A stretch of DNA of 64,000 bases, from the NCBI RefSeq assembly GCF_013394655.1, contig NZ_CP053351.1, positions 2,262,501-2,326,500 of the forward strand. The letters are read 5' to 3'. Below are positions 34,998 to 43,857 of this stretch, in pieces; position 1 is the first letter of the stretch, and the number at the start of each line of letters is the position of its first letter. The DNA comes from Winogradskyella schleiferi. Its GTDB lineage: Bacteria; Bacteroidota; Bacteroidia; Flavobacteriales; Flavobacteriaceae. The translations under genes and the position numbers were made by a program. The notes beneath the pieces were generated by a model. The model did not search any database. It was given only the letters and a program-made list of their open reading frames with translations, and had not been told where the DNA came from.

Positions 34998-36998
34998 TTA
35001 ATAGCTTAGAAGTTCCCTCAGTGCACTCTCAAATTTTCCTTTCGCCAAGTACTGTTCCTCCAAATGTCCAATGAAAGGAATAGGCGTTTCCATACTAGCT
35101 ACTCGTTTTACTGGTGCATCCAAATATTCAAAACAGTTTTCCATAAGCATGGCAGAAAGATCGCTGGCAATGCCTCCAAATAAAGAGTCTTCTTGAAGAA
35201 TGATTGCTCGTCCAGTTTTTTTAACGGAATTAAAAATAGTTTCCTTATCCAAAGGTTGCAAGGTTCTTAAGTCAATTAAATCGGCTGAAATATTAGGGTT
35301 ATTTTCCAAGATCTCTAAAGCCCAATGCACTCCTGCACCATATGTAATAATAGTAACTGATTCTCCTTCCTTTAAAAGGGCAGCTTTACCAAACGGAATA
35401 GTATAATAATCTGTTGGTACGTCTTGGCGAATTCTTCTATACAACGCCTTGTGCTCAAAGTACAACACAGGGTTTGGATCGTTTATTGCTGTTGCCAACA
35501 AACCTTTGGCATCATAAGGAAAGGCAGGATAAACCACTTTTAAACCTGGTGTTTTAGTAAACCAAGCTTCGTTGGTTTGCGAATGGAAAGGACCAGCAGC
35601 TACGCCTCCACCACAAGGCATTCTAACTACAACATCGGCTTCCTGTTGCCATCTGTAATGGGATTTTGCCAAGTAGTTAACTACCGGATTAAATCCAGAG
35701 GTCACAAAATCCGCAAATTGCATTTCTACAACCGATTTAATTCCTGAGATAGATAAACCCATAGCGGTTTCCACAATTGCCGATTCGCAAATAGGTGTGT
35801 TTCGAACTCTATCTTTTCCAAATTCGGCGACAAATCCTTCGGTAATTTTAAAAACACCTCCATATTCCGCAATATCCTGTCCCATAATCACAAGGTCTTT
35901 ATGCTTTTGCATGGATTGCTTTAAGCCTTCGGAAATAGCATCAATTAAACGGAGTTCTTTTACCGCATTGTTTGGTGAATATTCTTTATAATCAAATGAT
36001 TTGTAAACATCATTTAACTCTGTAGATTCATTTGGAATTATGTCAGGTTCTGCATAAGCCGATTCTAAAGCGGCGTCAATTTCAGACTTAATTTCAGAAA
36101 CGTAGGCTTCATCTGTAGATGGATTCAGGATTTTTTTACTGTACAAAAAGCTTCTAAAGTTTTCTATGGGATCTTTAGCTTCCCAATCATCCATCAACTC
36201 TTGAGGCACATATTTTGTTCCACTCGCCTCTTCGTGGCCTCTGCGTCTAAAGGTTTTAAATTCTATCAAAATCGGACGTGGACGTTTTCTAATACTTTCT
36301 GCTAATTTTTGAACCTTAGTATAAGTTTCAATCACATTATTGCCATCTAAAATAAACGATTCTATACCATAACCTTTTCCTCTATCGGCTAAATGTTTAC
36401 AATGATATTGTTCGTTAGTGGGCGTAGAAAGTCCGTAACCATTATTCTCAATACAGAATATTACTGGTAATTGCCAAACAGAAGCTACATTTAAGGCTTC
36501 GTGAAAATCGCCTTCACTAGTTCCGCCTTCTCCAGTAAAAACAGCTGTTACATTCCCGTTTTTCTCTAATAAATTTCCCAAAGCAATCCCATCTGCAACA
36601 CCTAATTGTGGTCCCAAATGCGAAATCATTCCAACAATATTATACTCTTGTGTTCCAAAATGAAACGAGCGGTCCCTACCTTTGGTAAACCCACTCGCTT
36701 TACCTTGCCATTGGCAGAATAAACGATGCAAAGGAATTTCCCGTGTTGTAAAAACTCCAAGATTTCTATGCATTGGCAAAATATACTCACTAGGTTTTAG
36801 AGCCATGGTCACACCTACGGAAATGGCTTCTTGTCCTATTCCAGAAAACCACTTAGAAATTTTTCCTTGTCGCAATAGAATGAGCATTTTCTCTTCTATT
36901 AAGCGAGGTTTAAGCATGTTGTAATAAAGCTCTAGGAGCTTCTTATCACTTAAATTTCTTTTGTCGTAGGCAATGTTACTTTTTGTGATTGTTGGCAT
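34998..36998 (-). CDS. 2-oxoacid dehydrogenase E1, alpha-beta fusion (branched-chain type)
   Basis: The 666-residue thiamine-diphosphate enzyme joins both E1 subunits in one chain. The alpha part (about 1-330) contains the ThDP motif GEGGTSEGDFHEALNVASVW ending in CIENNGYGLS and the phosphorylation-loop-like RRRGHEEASGTKYVP. The beta part (about 345-666) contains VIMGQDIAEYGGVFKITEG and GPFHSQTNEAWF. Such fusions are common in Bacteroidota and are annotated as branched-chain 2-oxoacid dehydrogenase E1; pyruvate cannot be excluded. E2 and E3 genes are not adjacent. It is monocistronic and divergent from the oxygenase gene. Confidence 0.93.
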   Translation of the reverse strand: MPTITKSNIAYDKRNLSDKKLLELYYNMLKPRLIEEKMLILLRQGKISKWFSGIGQEAISVGVTMALKPSEYILPMHRNLGVFTTREIPLHRLFCQWQGKASGFTKGRDRSFHFGTQEYNIVGMISHLGPQLGVADGIALGNLLEKNGNVTAVFTGEGGTSEGDFHEALNVASVWQLPVIFCIENNGYGLSTPTNEQYHCKHLADRGKGYGIESFILDGNNVIETYTKVQKLAESIRKRPRPILIEFKTFRRRGHEEASGTKYVPQELMDDWEAKDPIENFRSFLYSKKILNPSTDEAYVSEIKSEIDAALESAYAEPDIIPNESTELNDVYKSFDYKEYSPNNAVKELRLIDAISEGLKQSMQKHKDLVIMGQDIAEYGGVFKITEGFVAEFGKDRVRNTPICESAIVETAMGLSISGIKSVVEMQFADFVTSGFNPVVNYLAKSHYRWQQEADVVVRMPCGGGVAAGPFHSQTNEAWFTKTPGLKVVYPAFPYDAKGLLATAINDPNPVLYFEHKALYRRIRQDVPTDYYTIPFGKAALLKEGESVTIITYGAGVHWALEILENNPNISADLIDLRTLQPLDKETIFNSVKKTGRAIILQEDSLFGGIASDLSAMLMENCFEYLDAPVKRVASMETPIPFIGHLEEQYLAKGKFESALRELLSY

Positions 36999-37063
36999 AA
37001 AATATTATTTCGGCAATACCAATTTCGGATATTTATTATTGTTTATGAGATGGAATAGTGTTT

Positions 37064-37071
37064 CAAATGTA
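37064..37071 (-). promoter_or_regulatory. -7 element of the E1 dehydrogenase gene
   Basis: The minus strand reads TACATTTG, a perfect TAnnTTTG. No TTG stands at the right distance upstream, so the match is partial. The leader to the ATG at 36998 would be about 60 nt. Confidence 0.4.
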
Positions 37072-37149
37072 AATAAAATTGCTTCAATAAACCATAATGG
37101 ACTTCAATTTGTCAATAAATCCGACCTATTTTTTTAGTAGTATTTTCGT

Positions 37150-37157
37150 TACATTTG
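37150..37157 (+). promoter_or_regulatory. -7 element of the 2OG-Fe(II) oxygenase gene
   Basis: TACATTTG matches TAnnTTTG, with only a T-run near -33. Transcription from about 37163 would leave a 25-nt leader and would exclude the alternative start at 37155. Confidence 0.45.
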
Positions 37158-37187
37158 TATATTGACAAAAAATTAAACAACATTCCA

Positions 37188-38138
37188 ATGGATAGAATAC
37201 CTAGCGTAGATTTAAAGGATTTCATTTCTGACGATCCAAAACGAAAGCAAAAGTTTATAGACGAAATAGGAAAAGCTTATGAAGATATAGGTTTTGTGGC
37301 TTTAAAGGGACATTTCTTAGACGACACTTTGGTCGATAATTTATATGATGAAGTTAAGAATTTCTTCAACTTGCCTTTAGAAGTAAAAGAAAGCTATGAA
37401 ATACCAGGAATTGGTGGCCAACGTGGTTACGTATCTTTTGGGAAAGAAAGTGCTAAAGGAAAAAAAGAAGGGGATTTAAAGGAGTTCTGGCACTTTGGCC
37501 AGTATGTTGAAGATGATCCGGAAAGACGCAAAGAATATCCTGAAAATGTTGAAGTTAAGGAATTGGAGAATTTTAATAAAATAGGAAAACAAACCTATCA
37601 AATGCTCGAAAAAACAGCTAAATATGTTTTGAGAGCGTTGGCACTTTACCTTGATTTAGAAGAGACTTATTTTGATGACTATATCCATAATGGAAATTCC
37701 ATATTACGACCAATTCATTATCCACCTATTACTTCAGAACCTAAAAATGCCGTAAGAGCTGCAGCTCATGGTGATATTAATTTAATAACGTTATTAATGG
37801 GTGCGCAAGGTCGTGGTCTGCAAGTACAGCGCAACGACGGCGAATGGATTGATGCGATTGCAGAACCAGACGAATTAATGATCAATGTAGGCGATATGCT
37901 ATCGAGACATTCCAATAATAAATTGAAATCTACAATTCATCGTGTTATAAATCCACCAAGAGAACTTTGGGGCACTTCGCGCTACTCCATACCGTTTTTC
38001 ATGCATCCTATTAGCGAAATGAAATTAGATGTTCTAGAAAGTTGTATCGATGAAGATAACCCAAAGCAGTTTGAAGATATCACGGCTGGCGAATTTCTAA
38101 ACGAACGTTTAATTGAGCTTGGACTTATTAAAAAATAG
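37188..38138 (+). CDS. Isopenicillin N synthase-like Fe(II) dioxygenase
   Basis: The 316-residue non-haem iron oxygenase has an N-terminal DIOX_N-type region (IPSVDLKDFISDDPKRKQKF) and the double-stranded beta-helix core. Iron ligands are H194-x-D196 (AAAHGDINLI) and H251 (STIHRVINPP), with the 2-oxoglutarate carboxylate-binding R265-Y-S267. The family includes isopenicillin N synthase, ethylene-forming and gibberellin-type enzymes; the substrate here is unknown, and R-x-S suggests a 2OG-dependent reaction. The ATG at 37188 fits both the domain start and the promoter. It is followed by a heptamer repeat and the SUI1 gene. Confidence 0.9.
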   Translation: MDRIPSVDLKDFISDDPKRKQKFIDEIGKAYEDIGFVALKGHFLDDTLVDNLYDEVKNFFNLPLEVKESYEIPGIGGQRGYVSFGKESAKGKKEGDLKEFWHFGQYVEDDPERRKEYPENVEVKELENFNKIGKQTYQMLEKTAKYVLRALALYLDLEETYFDDYIHNGNSILRPIHYPPITSEPKNAVRAAAHGDINLITLLMGAQGRGLQVQRNDGEWIDAIAEPDELMINVGDMLSRHSNNKLKSTIHRVINPPRELWGTSRYSIPFFMHPISEMKLDVLESCIDEDNPKQFEDITAGEFLNERLIELGLIKK

Positions 38139-38190
38139 TTAGCAGTTGGCAGTCCTCAGTAAGCAGTCCATTAAATGTTCGTGCTAATCA

Positions 38191-38218
38191 CTGAAGACTG
38201 AAGACTGAAGACTGAACA
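38191..38218. repeat. CTGAAGA heptamer tandem repeat
   Basis: Three perfect copies of CTGAAGA are followed by a variant CTGAACA. The array ends 8 nt before the SUI1-family start and lies downstream of the oxygenase stop. Related CAGTAAGCAG sequence precedes it near 38156. Confidence 0.85.
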
Positions 38219-38226
38219 CTAAAACA

Positions 38227-38556
38227 ATGGATTTACAAGATCAATTAAAAAATCTATTCCCAGATCATACTCCTGAGCCAACGAACACCACTGAAGATTC
38301 AAAAGAGAGTTTGTGGTTACAAGACGATCCAATACTTTGTAAGTACGAAAAAAGAAAGGGAAAACCTATTACTATTCTGGAAGGCTATACAGGTGCAACA
38401 GAAGATTTTAAGAAATTAGCCAAAGAACTTAAAACTAAACTAAGCGTCGGAGGAAGTTTTAAGGATGATAAAATTATAATCCAAGGCGATTACAGAGATA
38501 AAATAATGACGATGCTGAAAGATAAAGGATTTAACGTTAAACGTGTTGGAGGTTAA
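38227..38556 (+). CDS. SUI1/eIF1-family translation factor (YciH-like)
   Basis: The 109-residue cytosolic protein has an acidic, flexible N-terminus and a C-terminal SUI1 domain (about 35-109), with KRKGKPITILEGYTGATEDF and the glycine-rich SVGGSFKDDKIIIQGDYRDK that match eIF1/YciH. In bacteria these proteins may monitor initiation or ribosome states; the role is not well established. It is the first of four tightly spaced rightward genes; DUF1835 follows after 5 nt. Confidence 0.92.
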   Translation: MDLQDQLKNLFPDHTPEPTNTTEDSKESLWLQDDPILCKYEKRKGKPITILEGYTGATEDFKKLAKELKTKLSVGGSFKDDKIIIQGDYRDKIMTMLKDKGFNVKRVGG

Positions 38557-38561
38557 TATTT

Positions 38562-39503
38562 ATGGCAAAAAATGGTTTACATATTACGAATGGAGATGTT
38601 CTTACGGATTATTTAAGAGAGCTTGATTTTACGGAAGACATGCTCACGTGGCAAGAAATGTTATGCGAAGGCCCAACGATTCCGAAAATAGATTCCAAAG
38701 AATTCTTTGATATACGAAGTGAGTTTTTAAAATCTTATTATGATATAGAAGTTAATTCTAACGAACTTCAAGCTGAATTGTCTAAATTAAACCATATTGA
38801 TAAATATGATGAAATCAACCTGTGGTTTGAATTCGATTTATTCTGCCATATTAATTTGTTGGGTATTATAAATTTGTTACACCAAAGAAATATTGATAAA
38901 CCATTATATCTTATTTGTAGCGGACGCATCAAAGGTGAAAAGAATTTAAAAGGCTTAGCGGAATTGAGTCCTACGCAGATTAAAACACATTATAAAGAAA
39001 AGGTATTATTAACTAGAGAAGATATCGAATTGGCAATTGCGCTATGGCGAACCTATTGTGGAAAAGATCACAATATTTTTAAACCCTATATTGTTAAAAC
39101 CTCTAATTTCAAATACCTGAGCAGTTGTTTAAAAGCACATTTAAAACGTTTTCCACATCATCAGAGTGGATTGGGAACGCTTGAAGCCCATATCTTAAAT
39201 TTAGTAAAACAAAACAACGTTAAATCCGAAAATCATTTATTAGGCTATTGCTTAAATTATCAAGGCTATTACGGCTATAGCGATATGCAACTAAAGCGTA
39301 AAATTGAGGAATTAGATATGTTTTTCAACAAAACTGAAAATCAAATTACACTTAATAGAAAAGGACATGAAGCCTTACTAAAACAGCATAATTTTGCCTC
39401 AGAAGTCAATAACGATATGACTTATGGTGGTGTAAACCGTTTGGAATATCAATTTAACGAAGAACAAAATAAACTTATTCAAACCATAAATCATGGCAAT
39501 TAA
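38562..39503 (+). CDS. DUF1835 protein
   Basis: The 313-residue cytosolic protein has an N-terminal DUF1835 domain (LHITNGDVLTDYLRE and the following VLCEGP-like MLCEGPTIP) and an all-helical C-terminal half containing HHQSGLGTLEAHILNLVKQ and the DUF3658-type region. The function of DUF1835 is unknown. The stop overlaps the start of the nucleoside phosphorylase gene by 11 nt, a sign of translational coupling. Confidence 0.88.
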   Translation: MAKNGLHITNGDVLTDYLRELDFTEDMLTWQEMLCEGPTIPKIDSKEFFDIRSEFLKSYYDIEVNSNELQAELSKLNHIDKYDEINLWFEFDLFCHINLLGIINLLHQRNIDKPLYLICSGRIKGEKNLKGLAELSPTQIKTHYKEKVLLTREDIELAIALWRTYCGKDHNIFKPYIVKTSNFKYLSSCLKAHLKRFPHHQSGLGTLEAHILNLVKQNNVKSENHLLGYCLNYQGYYGYSDMQLKRKIEELDMFFNKTENQITLNRKGHEALLKQHNFASEVNNDMTYGGVNRLEYQFNEEQNKLIQTINHGN

Positions 39504-40365
39504 AGATTCAGAACTGATATTAAATCCAGATGGAAGTGTTTATCATTTGAACCTGAAGCCAGAAGATATTTCGGACACCATCATTTTTGTGGGCGACCAA
39601 GATCGGGTAGAGAAAATTACGAAACATTTTGACAGTATTGAATTTAGCACGCAAAAACGTGAGTTTAAAACACAAACTGGTTATTATCAAGATAAGCGAA
39701 TTACAGTTATTTCAACAGGAATTGGTCCAGATAACATCGATATTGTTCTCAATGAATTGGATGCCTTGGTCAATATCGATTTAAAAACCCGGAAAGTTAA
39801 ACCAGAATTATCCAGTCTAAACATTATTAGAATCGGCACTTCTGGATCTTTGCAAAAAGACATTCCTGTTGATGCATTTTTGATTAGTACACATGCTTTG
39901 GATATCAATGGTATGTTACATTTTTATCAGATTGATGGCATTTCCAATCCTGAAATTGAGGACGAGTTCATTAAACATACCAATTGGGATAAAAATAAAG
40001 CAAGACCAATAATTATCAATAACAGTAAATATCTTGAAAAATACTTCGATGGCCATAGCATCTTTAAAGGCATGACAGGAACTGCCGGAGGATTTTATGG
40101 GCCACAAGGACGTGTTTTGCGTTTACCATTGCAAGATGCAGGTCTCAATTCAAAATTAGATAACTTTAGCTATAAAGACTTCAGAATTACCAATTTTGAA
40201 ATGGAAACCTCTGTGATTTACGGCCTATCGAAGTTATTAGGCCACGAAGCGTTATCGCTCAATGCCATTATTGCGAATAGAGCGACTGGAGATTTCAGTA
40301 AAAATCCAAAGAAAACGGTTGATAAGTTGATTTTATATGCTTTGGAGCGTATTGTGAATATTTAG
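39493..40365 (+). CDS. Nucleoside phosphorylase (purine/uridine type)
   Basis: The 290-residue PNP/UDP-family enzyme cleaves a nucleoside with phosphate to base and sugar-1-phosphate. Motifs are IFVGDQDRVEKI near the N-terminus, ISTGIGPDNIDIVLNEL, IRIGTSGSLQKDIPVDAFLI and the ribose-binding NFEMETSVIYGLSKLLGHEA, followed by NRATGDF. The closest class appears to be uridine or purine phosphorylase of Bacteroidota; the base preference is not readable. It overlaps the DUF1835 gene by 11 nt, and a signal-less binding protein follows 57 nt later. Confidence 0.92.
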   Translation: MAIKDSELILNPDGSVYHLNLKPEDISDTIIFVGDQDRVEKITKHFDSIEFSTQKREFKTQTGYYQDKRITVISTGIGPDNIDIVLNELDALVNIDLKTRKVKPELSSLNIIRIGTSGSLQKDIPVDAFLISTHALDINGMLHFYQIDGISNPEIEDEFIKHTNWDKNKARPIIINNSKYLEKYFDGHSIFKGMTGTAGGFYGPQGRVLRLPLQDAGLNSKLDNFSYKDFRITNFEMETSVIYGLSKLLGHEALSLNAIIANRATGDFSKNPKKTVDKLILYALERIVNI

Positions 40366-40395
40366 ATAAAACTAATTCCATAATAATTGAAAATC

Positions 40396-40412
40396 CCTTC
40401 CCTTTAGGAAGG
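40396..40412. repeat. Small hairpin CCTTCC/GGAAGG
   Basis: CCTTCC (40396-40401) and GGAAGG (40407-40412) form a 6-bp stem with a CTTTA loop between the phosphorylase and the binding-protein gene. It is a common type of flavobacterial intergenic hairpin and is too weak and U-poor to be a terminator. Confidence 0.5.
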
Positions 40413-40422
40413 TTAGAATAGC

Positions 40423-41283
40423 ATGAAAAAAGTAAACATAGGAGGCGTACCAGAACACTTCAATTTAGCCTGGTATTTAACATTAAAAAATGGCGAATAC
40501 AAAGATCAAGACATCAACTTAAGGTGGCACGATTATCATGGCGGAACTGGAGAAATGAATAAAGCGCTTCGTTCTGGCGAAATTGATATGGCCGTCATAT
40601 TGACTGAAGGAATCATAAAAGATATTATTGATGGTAATCCTTCAAAAATTGTACAGACCTTTGTTGAAACGCCTTTAATCTGGGGCATTCATGTTGCAAC
40701 AGATTCAAAATTTAAAACTATTGAAGATATAAAAGGGAGTCGAGCTGCTATTAGTAGATATGGTTCTGGCTCACACCTCATGGCTTACATCAATGCAAAA
40801 AACAATGATTGGGATTTAGAAAAGGATCTTAATTTTGAAGTCATAAAGAATTTAGATGGTGCGATAAGAGGCTTAACAGAAGACAAGGCTGATTATTTTA
40901 TGTGGGAAAAATTTACCACCAAACCTATCGTTGATGATGGTATTTTTAGACGTATTGCAAATTGTCCGTCACCTTGGCCCTGTTTTGTTATTGCAGTTCG
41001 TGATGAGTTTATTGAAAATAATGAAGATACCTTAAAGATAATTTTAGATATTGTGAATCAGACAACAGCTGAATTCAAATCCATACCAAGTATTGATAAA
41101 ACCATTGCTAATCGTTATGAGCAAGAATTAGAAGATGTACAAGAATGGTTATCACTGACTGAATGGTCTCAAAATGTTATGGATAAAAAAACCATAGAAA
41201 ATGTACAAGAGCAACTTTTTGACTTAAATATTATTCCAAAAAAGGTAGATTATACGGAATTAGTACATGAGGTAGAACGTTAA
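40423..41283 (+). CDS. Solute-binding-protein-like protein without signal peptide
   Basis: The 286-residue protein has a type 2 periplasmic-binding-protein fold related to NMT1/SsuA-like proteins. It starts directly with the first strand (KKVNIGGVPEHFNLAWYLTL) and includes GEIDMAVILTEGIIKDIIDG, the hinge segment IEDIKGSRAAISRYGSGSH and a conserved ITxxGAIRGL-like NLDGAIRGLTEDKADYFMWE. There is no signal sequence or lipobox and no permease or ATPase gene nearby, so it is probably a cytosolic ligand-binding or enzymatic derivative (inference). It ends the SUI1-DUF1835-phosphorylase run. Confidence 0.8.
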   Translation: MKKVNIGGVPEHFNLAWYLTLKNGEYKDQDINLRWHDYHGGTGEMNKALRSGEIDMAVILTEGIIKDIIDGNPSKIVQTFVETPLIWGIHVATDSKFKTIEDIKGSRAAISRYGSGSHLMAYINAKNNDWDLEKDLNFEVIKNLDGAIRGLTEDKADYFMWEKFTTKPIVDDGIFRRIANCPSPWPCFVIAVRDEFIENNEDTLKIILDIVNQTTAEFKSIPSIDKTIANRYEQELEDVQEWLSLTEWSQNVMDKKTIENVQEQLFDLNIIPKKVDYTELVHEVER

Positions 41284-41373
41284 ATAAATGTTTGAAACAC
41301 ATAGAGATTGTGCTATTTTTGTATATAATTTGAGACTATTTTTGGCTACAAACAAACTGATTTTAGCCATAAT

Positions 41374-41404
41374 TTTCAAATTCTAAAAAAATTTCTTACA
41401 TTTG
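41374..41404 (+). promoter_or_regulatory. Promoter of a small membrane-protein gene
   Basis: TACATTTG (41397-41404) is a perfect -7 and TTTC (41374-41377) a near -33, 19 nt apart. Transcription from about 41411 gives a 35-nt leader to the ATG at 41446. Confidence 0.5.
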
Positions 41405-41445
41405 ATTTAACAAAACTTTTACAATTAACAACACGACAGAATAAT

Positions 41446-41649
41446 ATGATTCTTACAATTACTCTGATTTTATCTTTCTTAGTTGCGATAAATTTCTTGT
41501 TGTTGATCTTTAGTTGTAACAAAACAACTAAAAAGGAAGATAATAGATTACCTCGTCCTATAAAATCGGAGTCTTTTAAATCTGAAAAAACGCCTACTCT
41601 AGTTTCCAATCAATTGAAGTCTCGCCAACTTGCTCCAACTGGGAGTTAG
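41446..41649 (+). CDS. Small single-pass membrane protein
   Basis: The 67-residue protein begins with one hydrophobic helix (MILTITLILSFLVAINFLLL) followed by Ile-Phe-Ser-Cys and a basic, Ser/Thr/Pro-rich cytosolic or periplasmic tail. The Cys24 after LLIFSC could be a lipobox, which would make it a lipoprotein. I do not recognise the family. A good promoter supports expression. Its last 56 nt overlap the 3' end of the convergent ung gene. Confidence 0.55.
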   Translation: MILTITLILSFLVAINFLLLIFSCNKTTKKEDNRLPRPIKSESFKSEKTPTLVSNQLKSRQLAPTGS

Positions 41650-42268
41650 TTTTACTAAAATGTCTATTTCCAAACCAATAGCCTCTATTAGCACTTAATG
41701 GAGAGGGATGTCCACTTTCTAATACAATATGCTTAGTTGTATCAATTAATTTCTTTTTCTTTTTGGCAAATCCGCCCCATAATAAAAACACAACATTACT
41801 TTTTTCTGCACTTATCATTTTTATTACGGCATCCGTAAATTGCTCCCAGCCTTTATTTTGATGGCTTCCTGCATTATGCGCCCTTACGGTTAAAGTTGCG
41901 TTTAATAGCAATACACCTTGTGCTGCCCAAGGCATTAGATTACCACTTTTAGGATATGGGATTTCAAGGTCTTTTTCGATCTCTTTAAATATATTAATCA
42001 ATGAGGGTGGATGCGAAATACCATCACTAACGGAAAAACACAAACCATTTGCCTGACCAATCCCATGATAGGGATCTTGACCAATAATTACAACTTTAAC
42101 CATATCAAAAGCACAATGATTAAAGGCATTAAATATATCAGATCCTTTTGGGAAGCAGGTATGATTCTGATATTCGAATTTTACAAAAGTTACCAAATCT
42201 TTGAAATAAGGTTTTTCAAATTCGGAATTGAGATATTTTTTCCAGCTTTGGTCTATATTTACATTCAT
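41594..42268 (-). CDS. ung: Uracil-DNA glycosylase
   Basis: Ung removes uracil from DNA in base excision repair. The 224-residue length matches family-1 enzymes. The catalytic water-activating loop is G63-Q-D65-P-Y-H-G, the uracil-binding LLLNATLTV segment and LLWGGFAKKK follow, and the minor-groove intercalation loop HPSPLSANRGYWFGNRHFSK carries the catalytic His. It overlaps the convergent small membrane-protein gene by 56 nt and is divergent from the YfcC transporter. Confidence 0.97.
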   Translation of the reverse strand: MNVNIDQSWKKYLNSEFEKPYFKDLVTFVKFEYQNHTCFPKGSDIFNAFNHCAFDMVKVVIIGQDPYHGIGQANGLCFSVSDGISHPPSLINIFKEIEKDLEIPYPKSGNLMPWAAQGVLLLNATLTVRAHNAGSHQNKGWEQFTDAVIKMISAEKSNVVFLLWGGFAKKKKKLIDTTKHIVLESGHPSPLSANRGYWFGNRHFSKTNSQLEQVGETSIDWKLE

Positions 42269-42315
42269 ATTTTAAAACAGATTATATTCTTAAATTTACC
42301 GATAACCAACTCAGA

Positions 42316-43809
42316 ATGAAAAATCTAAAATTCCCTTCTGCACAAACCATATTATTTATTATTGCAGGTTTAGTAACACTTTTAACCTGGTTTGTCCCAG
42401 CAGGAAAATATGATACTTTAAGTTATGATACGGCAACGGACAAATTTACTCGTTTAAGTCTAGATAAGGAAATAAGTATCACAGCGTCTCAAGCGTCTCT
42501 CGATGATTTGAATATTAATATACCTATAGAAAAGTTTACCAATGGAGATATATACAAACCCATTAACATTCCTGGAACTTACAATAAACTAGACGCTAAA
42601 CCACAAAGTTTTTTCGATTTTGTAAAATCTCCAGTTAAAGGAATTATTGAAGCTGCAGATATTATTTTCTTGGTATTAATTATTGGTGGATTAATTGGCG
42701 TTTTAAACAAATCTGGTGCTTTTGATGCTGCCATAGGACAATTGGCAACGGTATTGAAAGGTAGAGAATCCTTACTTATTGTTCTTGTAACTTCTTTGGT
42801 TGCTTTAGGTGGAACTACATTTGGTTTTGCGGAAGAAACCATTGCCTTCTTTCCAATTTTAATTCCGGTTTTTTTAGCAGCTGAATATGATGCTATGGTT
42901 GGTGTGGCCAGTATTTTCTTAGGGTCAGCGATTGGTACCATGTGTTCCACCATAAATCCATTCTCTACCATTATTGCTAGTGATGCTGCTGGTATCAATT
43001 GGACAACCGGTTTATACGGCCGTATATTTATGTTACTTTTATGTTTATCCATTACCATAATTTATATCATACGATATGCCAAACGTGTTAAAAACGATCC
43101 GACAAAATCATTGATTTATCATCAAAGACATGAAATTGCAGAATTATTCGCTCTAAAAGATAGCTCTAATATTAATTTTAATTGGCGATTAAAACTCGCC
43201 TTATTTATTTTCACATGTTCATTTATCCTTATGATTATTGGAGTTTCCATGCTCGATTGGTGGTTTGTAGAAATGACCACTGTTTTCTTAGTTGGAGCTA
43301 TACTAATTGGGTTTATTATTCAGATCAGTGAAACAGATTTTATTGAAACTTTTGTAAAAGGCGCTGGAGACCTGTTAGGTGTAGCGCTAATCATCGGAAT
43401 AGCAAGAGGTGTTACTGTTTTAATGACCGATGGTTTAATAAGCGACACTTTATTGTATTACGCCAGCGATATTACGACAGGAATGAATAAAGGGGTTTTT
43501 GCGGGTTCAATGACCATGATTTATTCCGGATTATCATTTTTTATTCCCAGTTCTTCAGGAATGGCTGTTTTAACGATGCCCATAATGGCGCCTTTGGCAG
43601 ATACAGTAGGTGTAGGTCGCGAAATCGTTGTTAATACTTATCAATATGGATTAGGACTGTTCTATCTTATAAATCCAACAGGGTTAATTTTAGCATCCCT
43701 TGCTGTAGCGAAGATTAACTTTAGTAAATGGTTAAAATTTATAATGCCATTATTTATACTTTTAGTTATCGTAACCTTAACAGTATTAGCAGTGTCTTCA
43801 TACTTATAA
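42316..43809 (+). CDS. YfcC-family transporter
   Basis: The 497-residue inner-membrane protein has about 12 hydrophobic helices and a soluble loop of about 60 residues after the first helix. The family pattern is seen in FPSAQTILFIIAGLVTLLTW, GTTFGFAEETIAFFPILIPV, GSAIGTMCSTINPFSTIIAS and FFIPSSSGMAVLTMPIMAPL. YfcC/DcuC-like carriers are ion-coupled transporters for dicarboxylates or basic amino acids/peptides; the substrate is not readable. MutS2 follows 48 nt later on the same strand. Confidence 0.9.
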   Translation: MKNLKFPSAQTILFIIAGLVTLLTWFVPAGKYDTLSYDTATDKFTRLSLDKEISITASQASLDDLNINIPIEKFTNGDIYKPINIPGTYNKLDAKPQSFFDFVKSPVKGIIEAADIIFLVLIIGGLIGVLNKSGAFDAAIGQLATVLKGRESLLIVLVTSLVALGGTTFGFAEETIAFFPILIPVFLAAEYDAMVGVASIFLGSAIGTMCSTINPFSTIIASDAAGINWTTGLYGRIFMLLLCLSITIIYIIRYAKRVKNDPTKSLIYHQRHEIAELFALKDSSNINFNWRLKLALFIFTCSFILMIIGVSMLDWWFVEMTTVFLVGAILIGFIIQISETDFIETFVKGAGDLLGVALIIGIARGVTVLMTDGLISDTLLYYASDITTGMNKGVFAGSMTMIYSGLSFFIPSSSGMAVLTMPIMAPLADTVGVGREIVVNTYQYGLGLFYLINPTGLILASLAVAKINFSKWLKFIMPLFILLVIVTLTVLAVSSYL

Positions 43810-43857
43810 TGTTCTATAATATCTTAAATTTGCAATTCTAAAAACTTACATTAGTAC

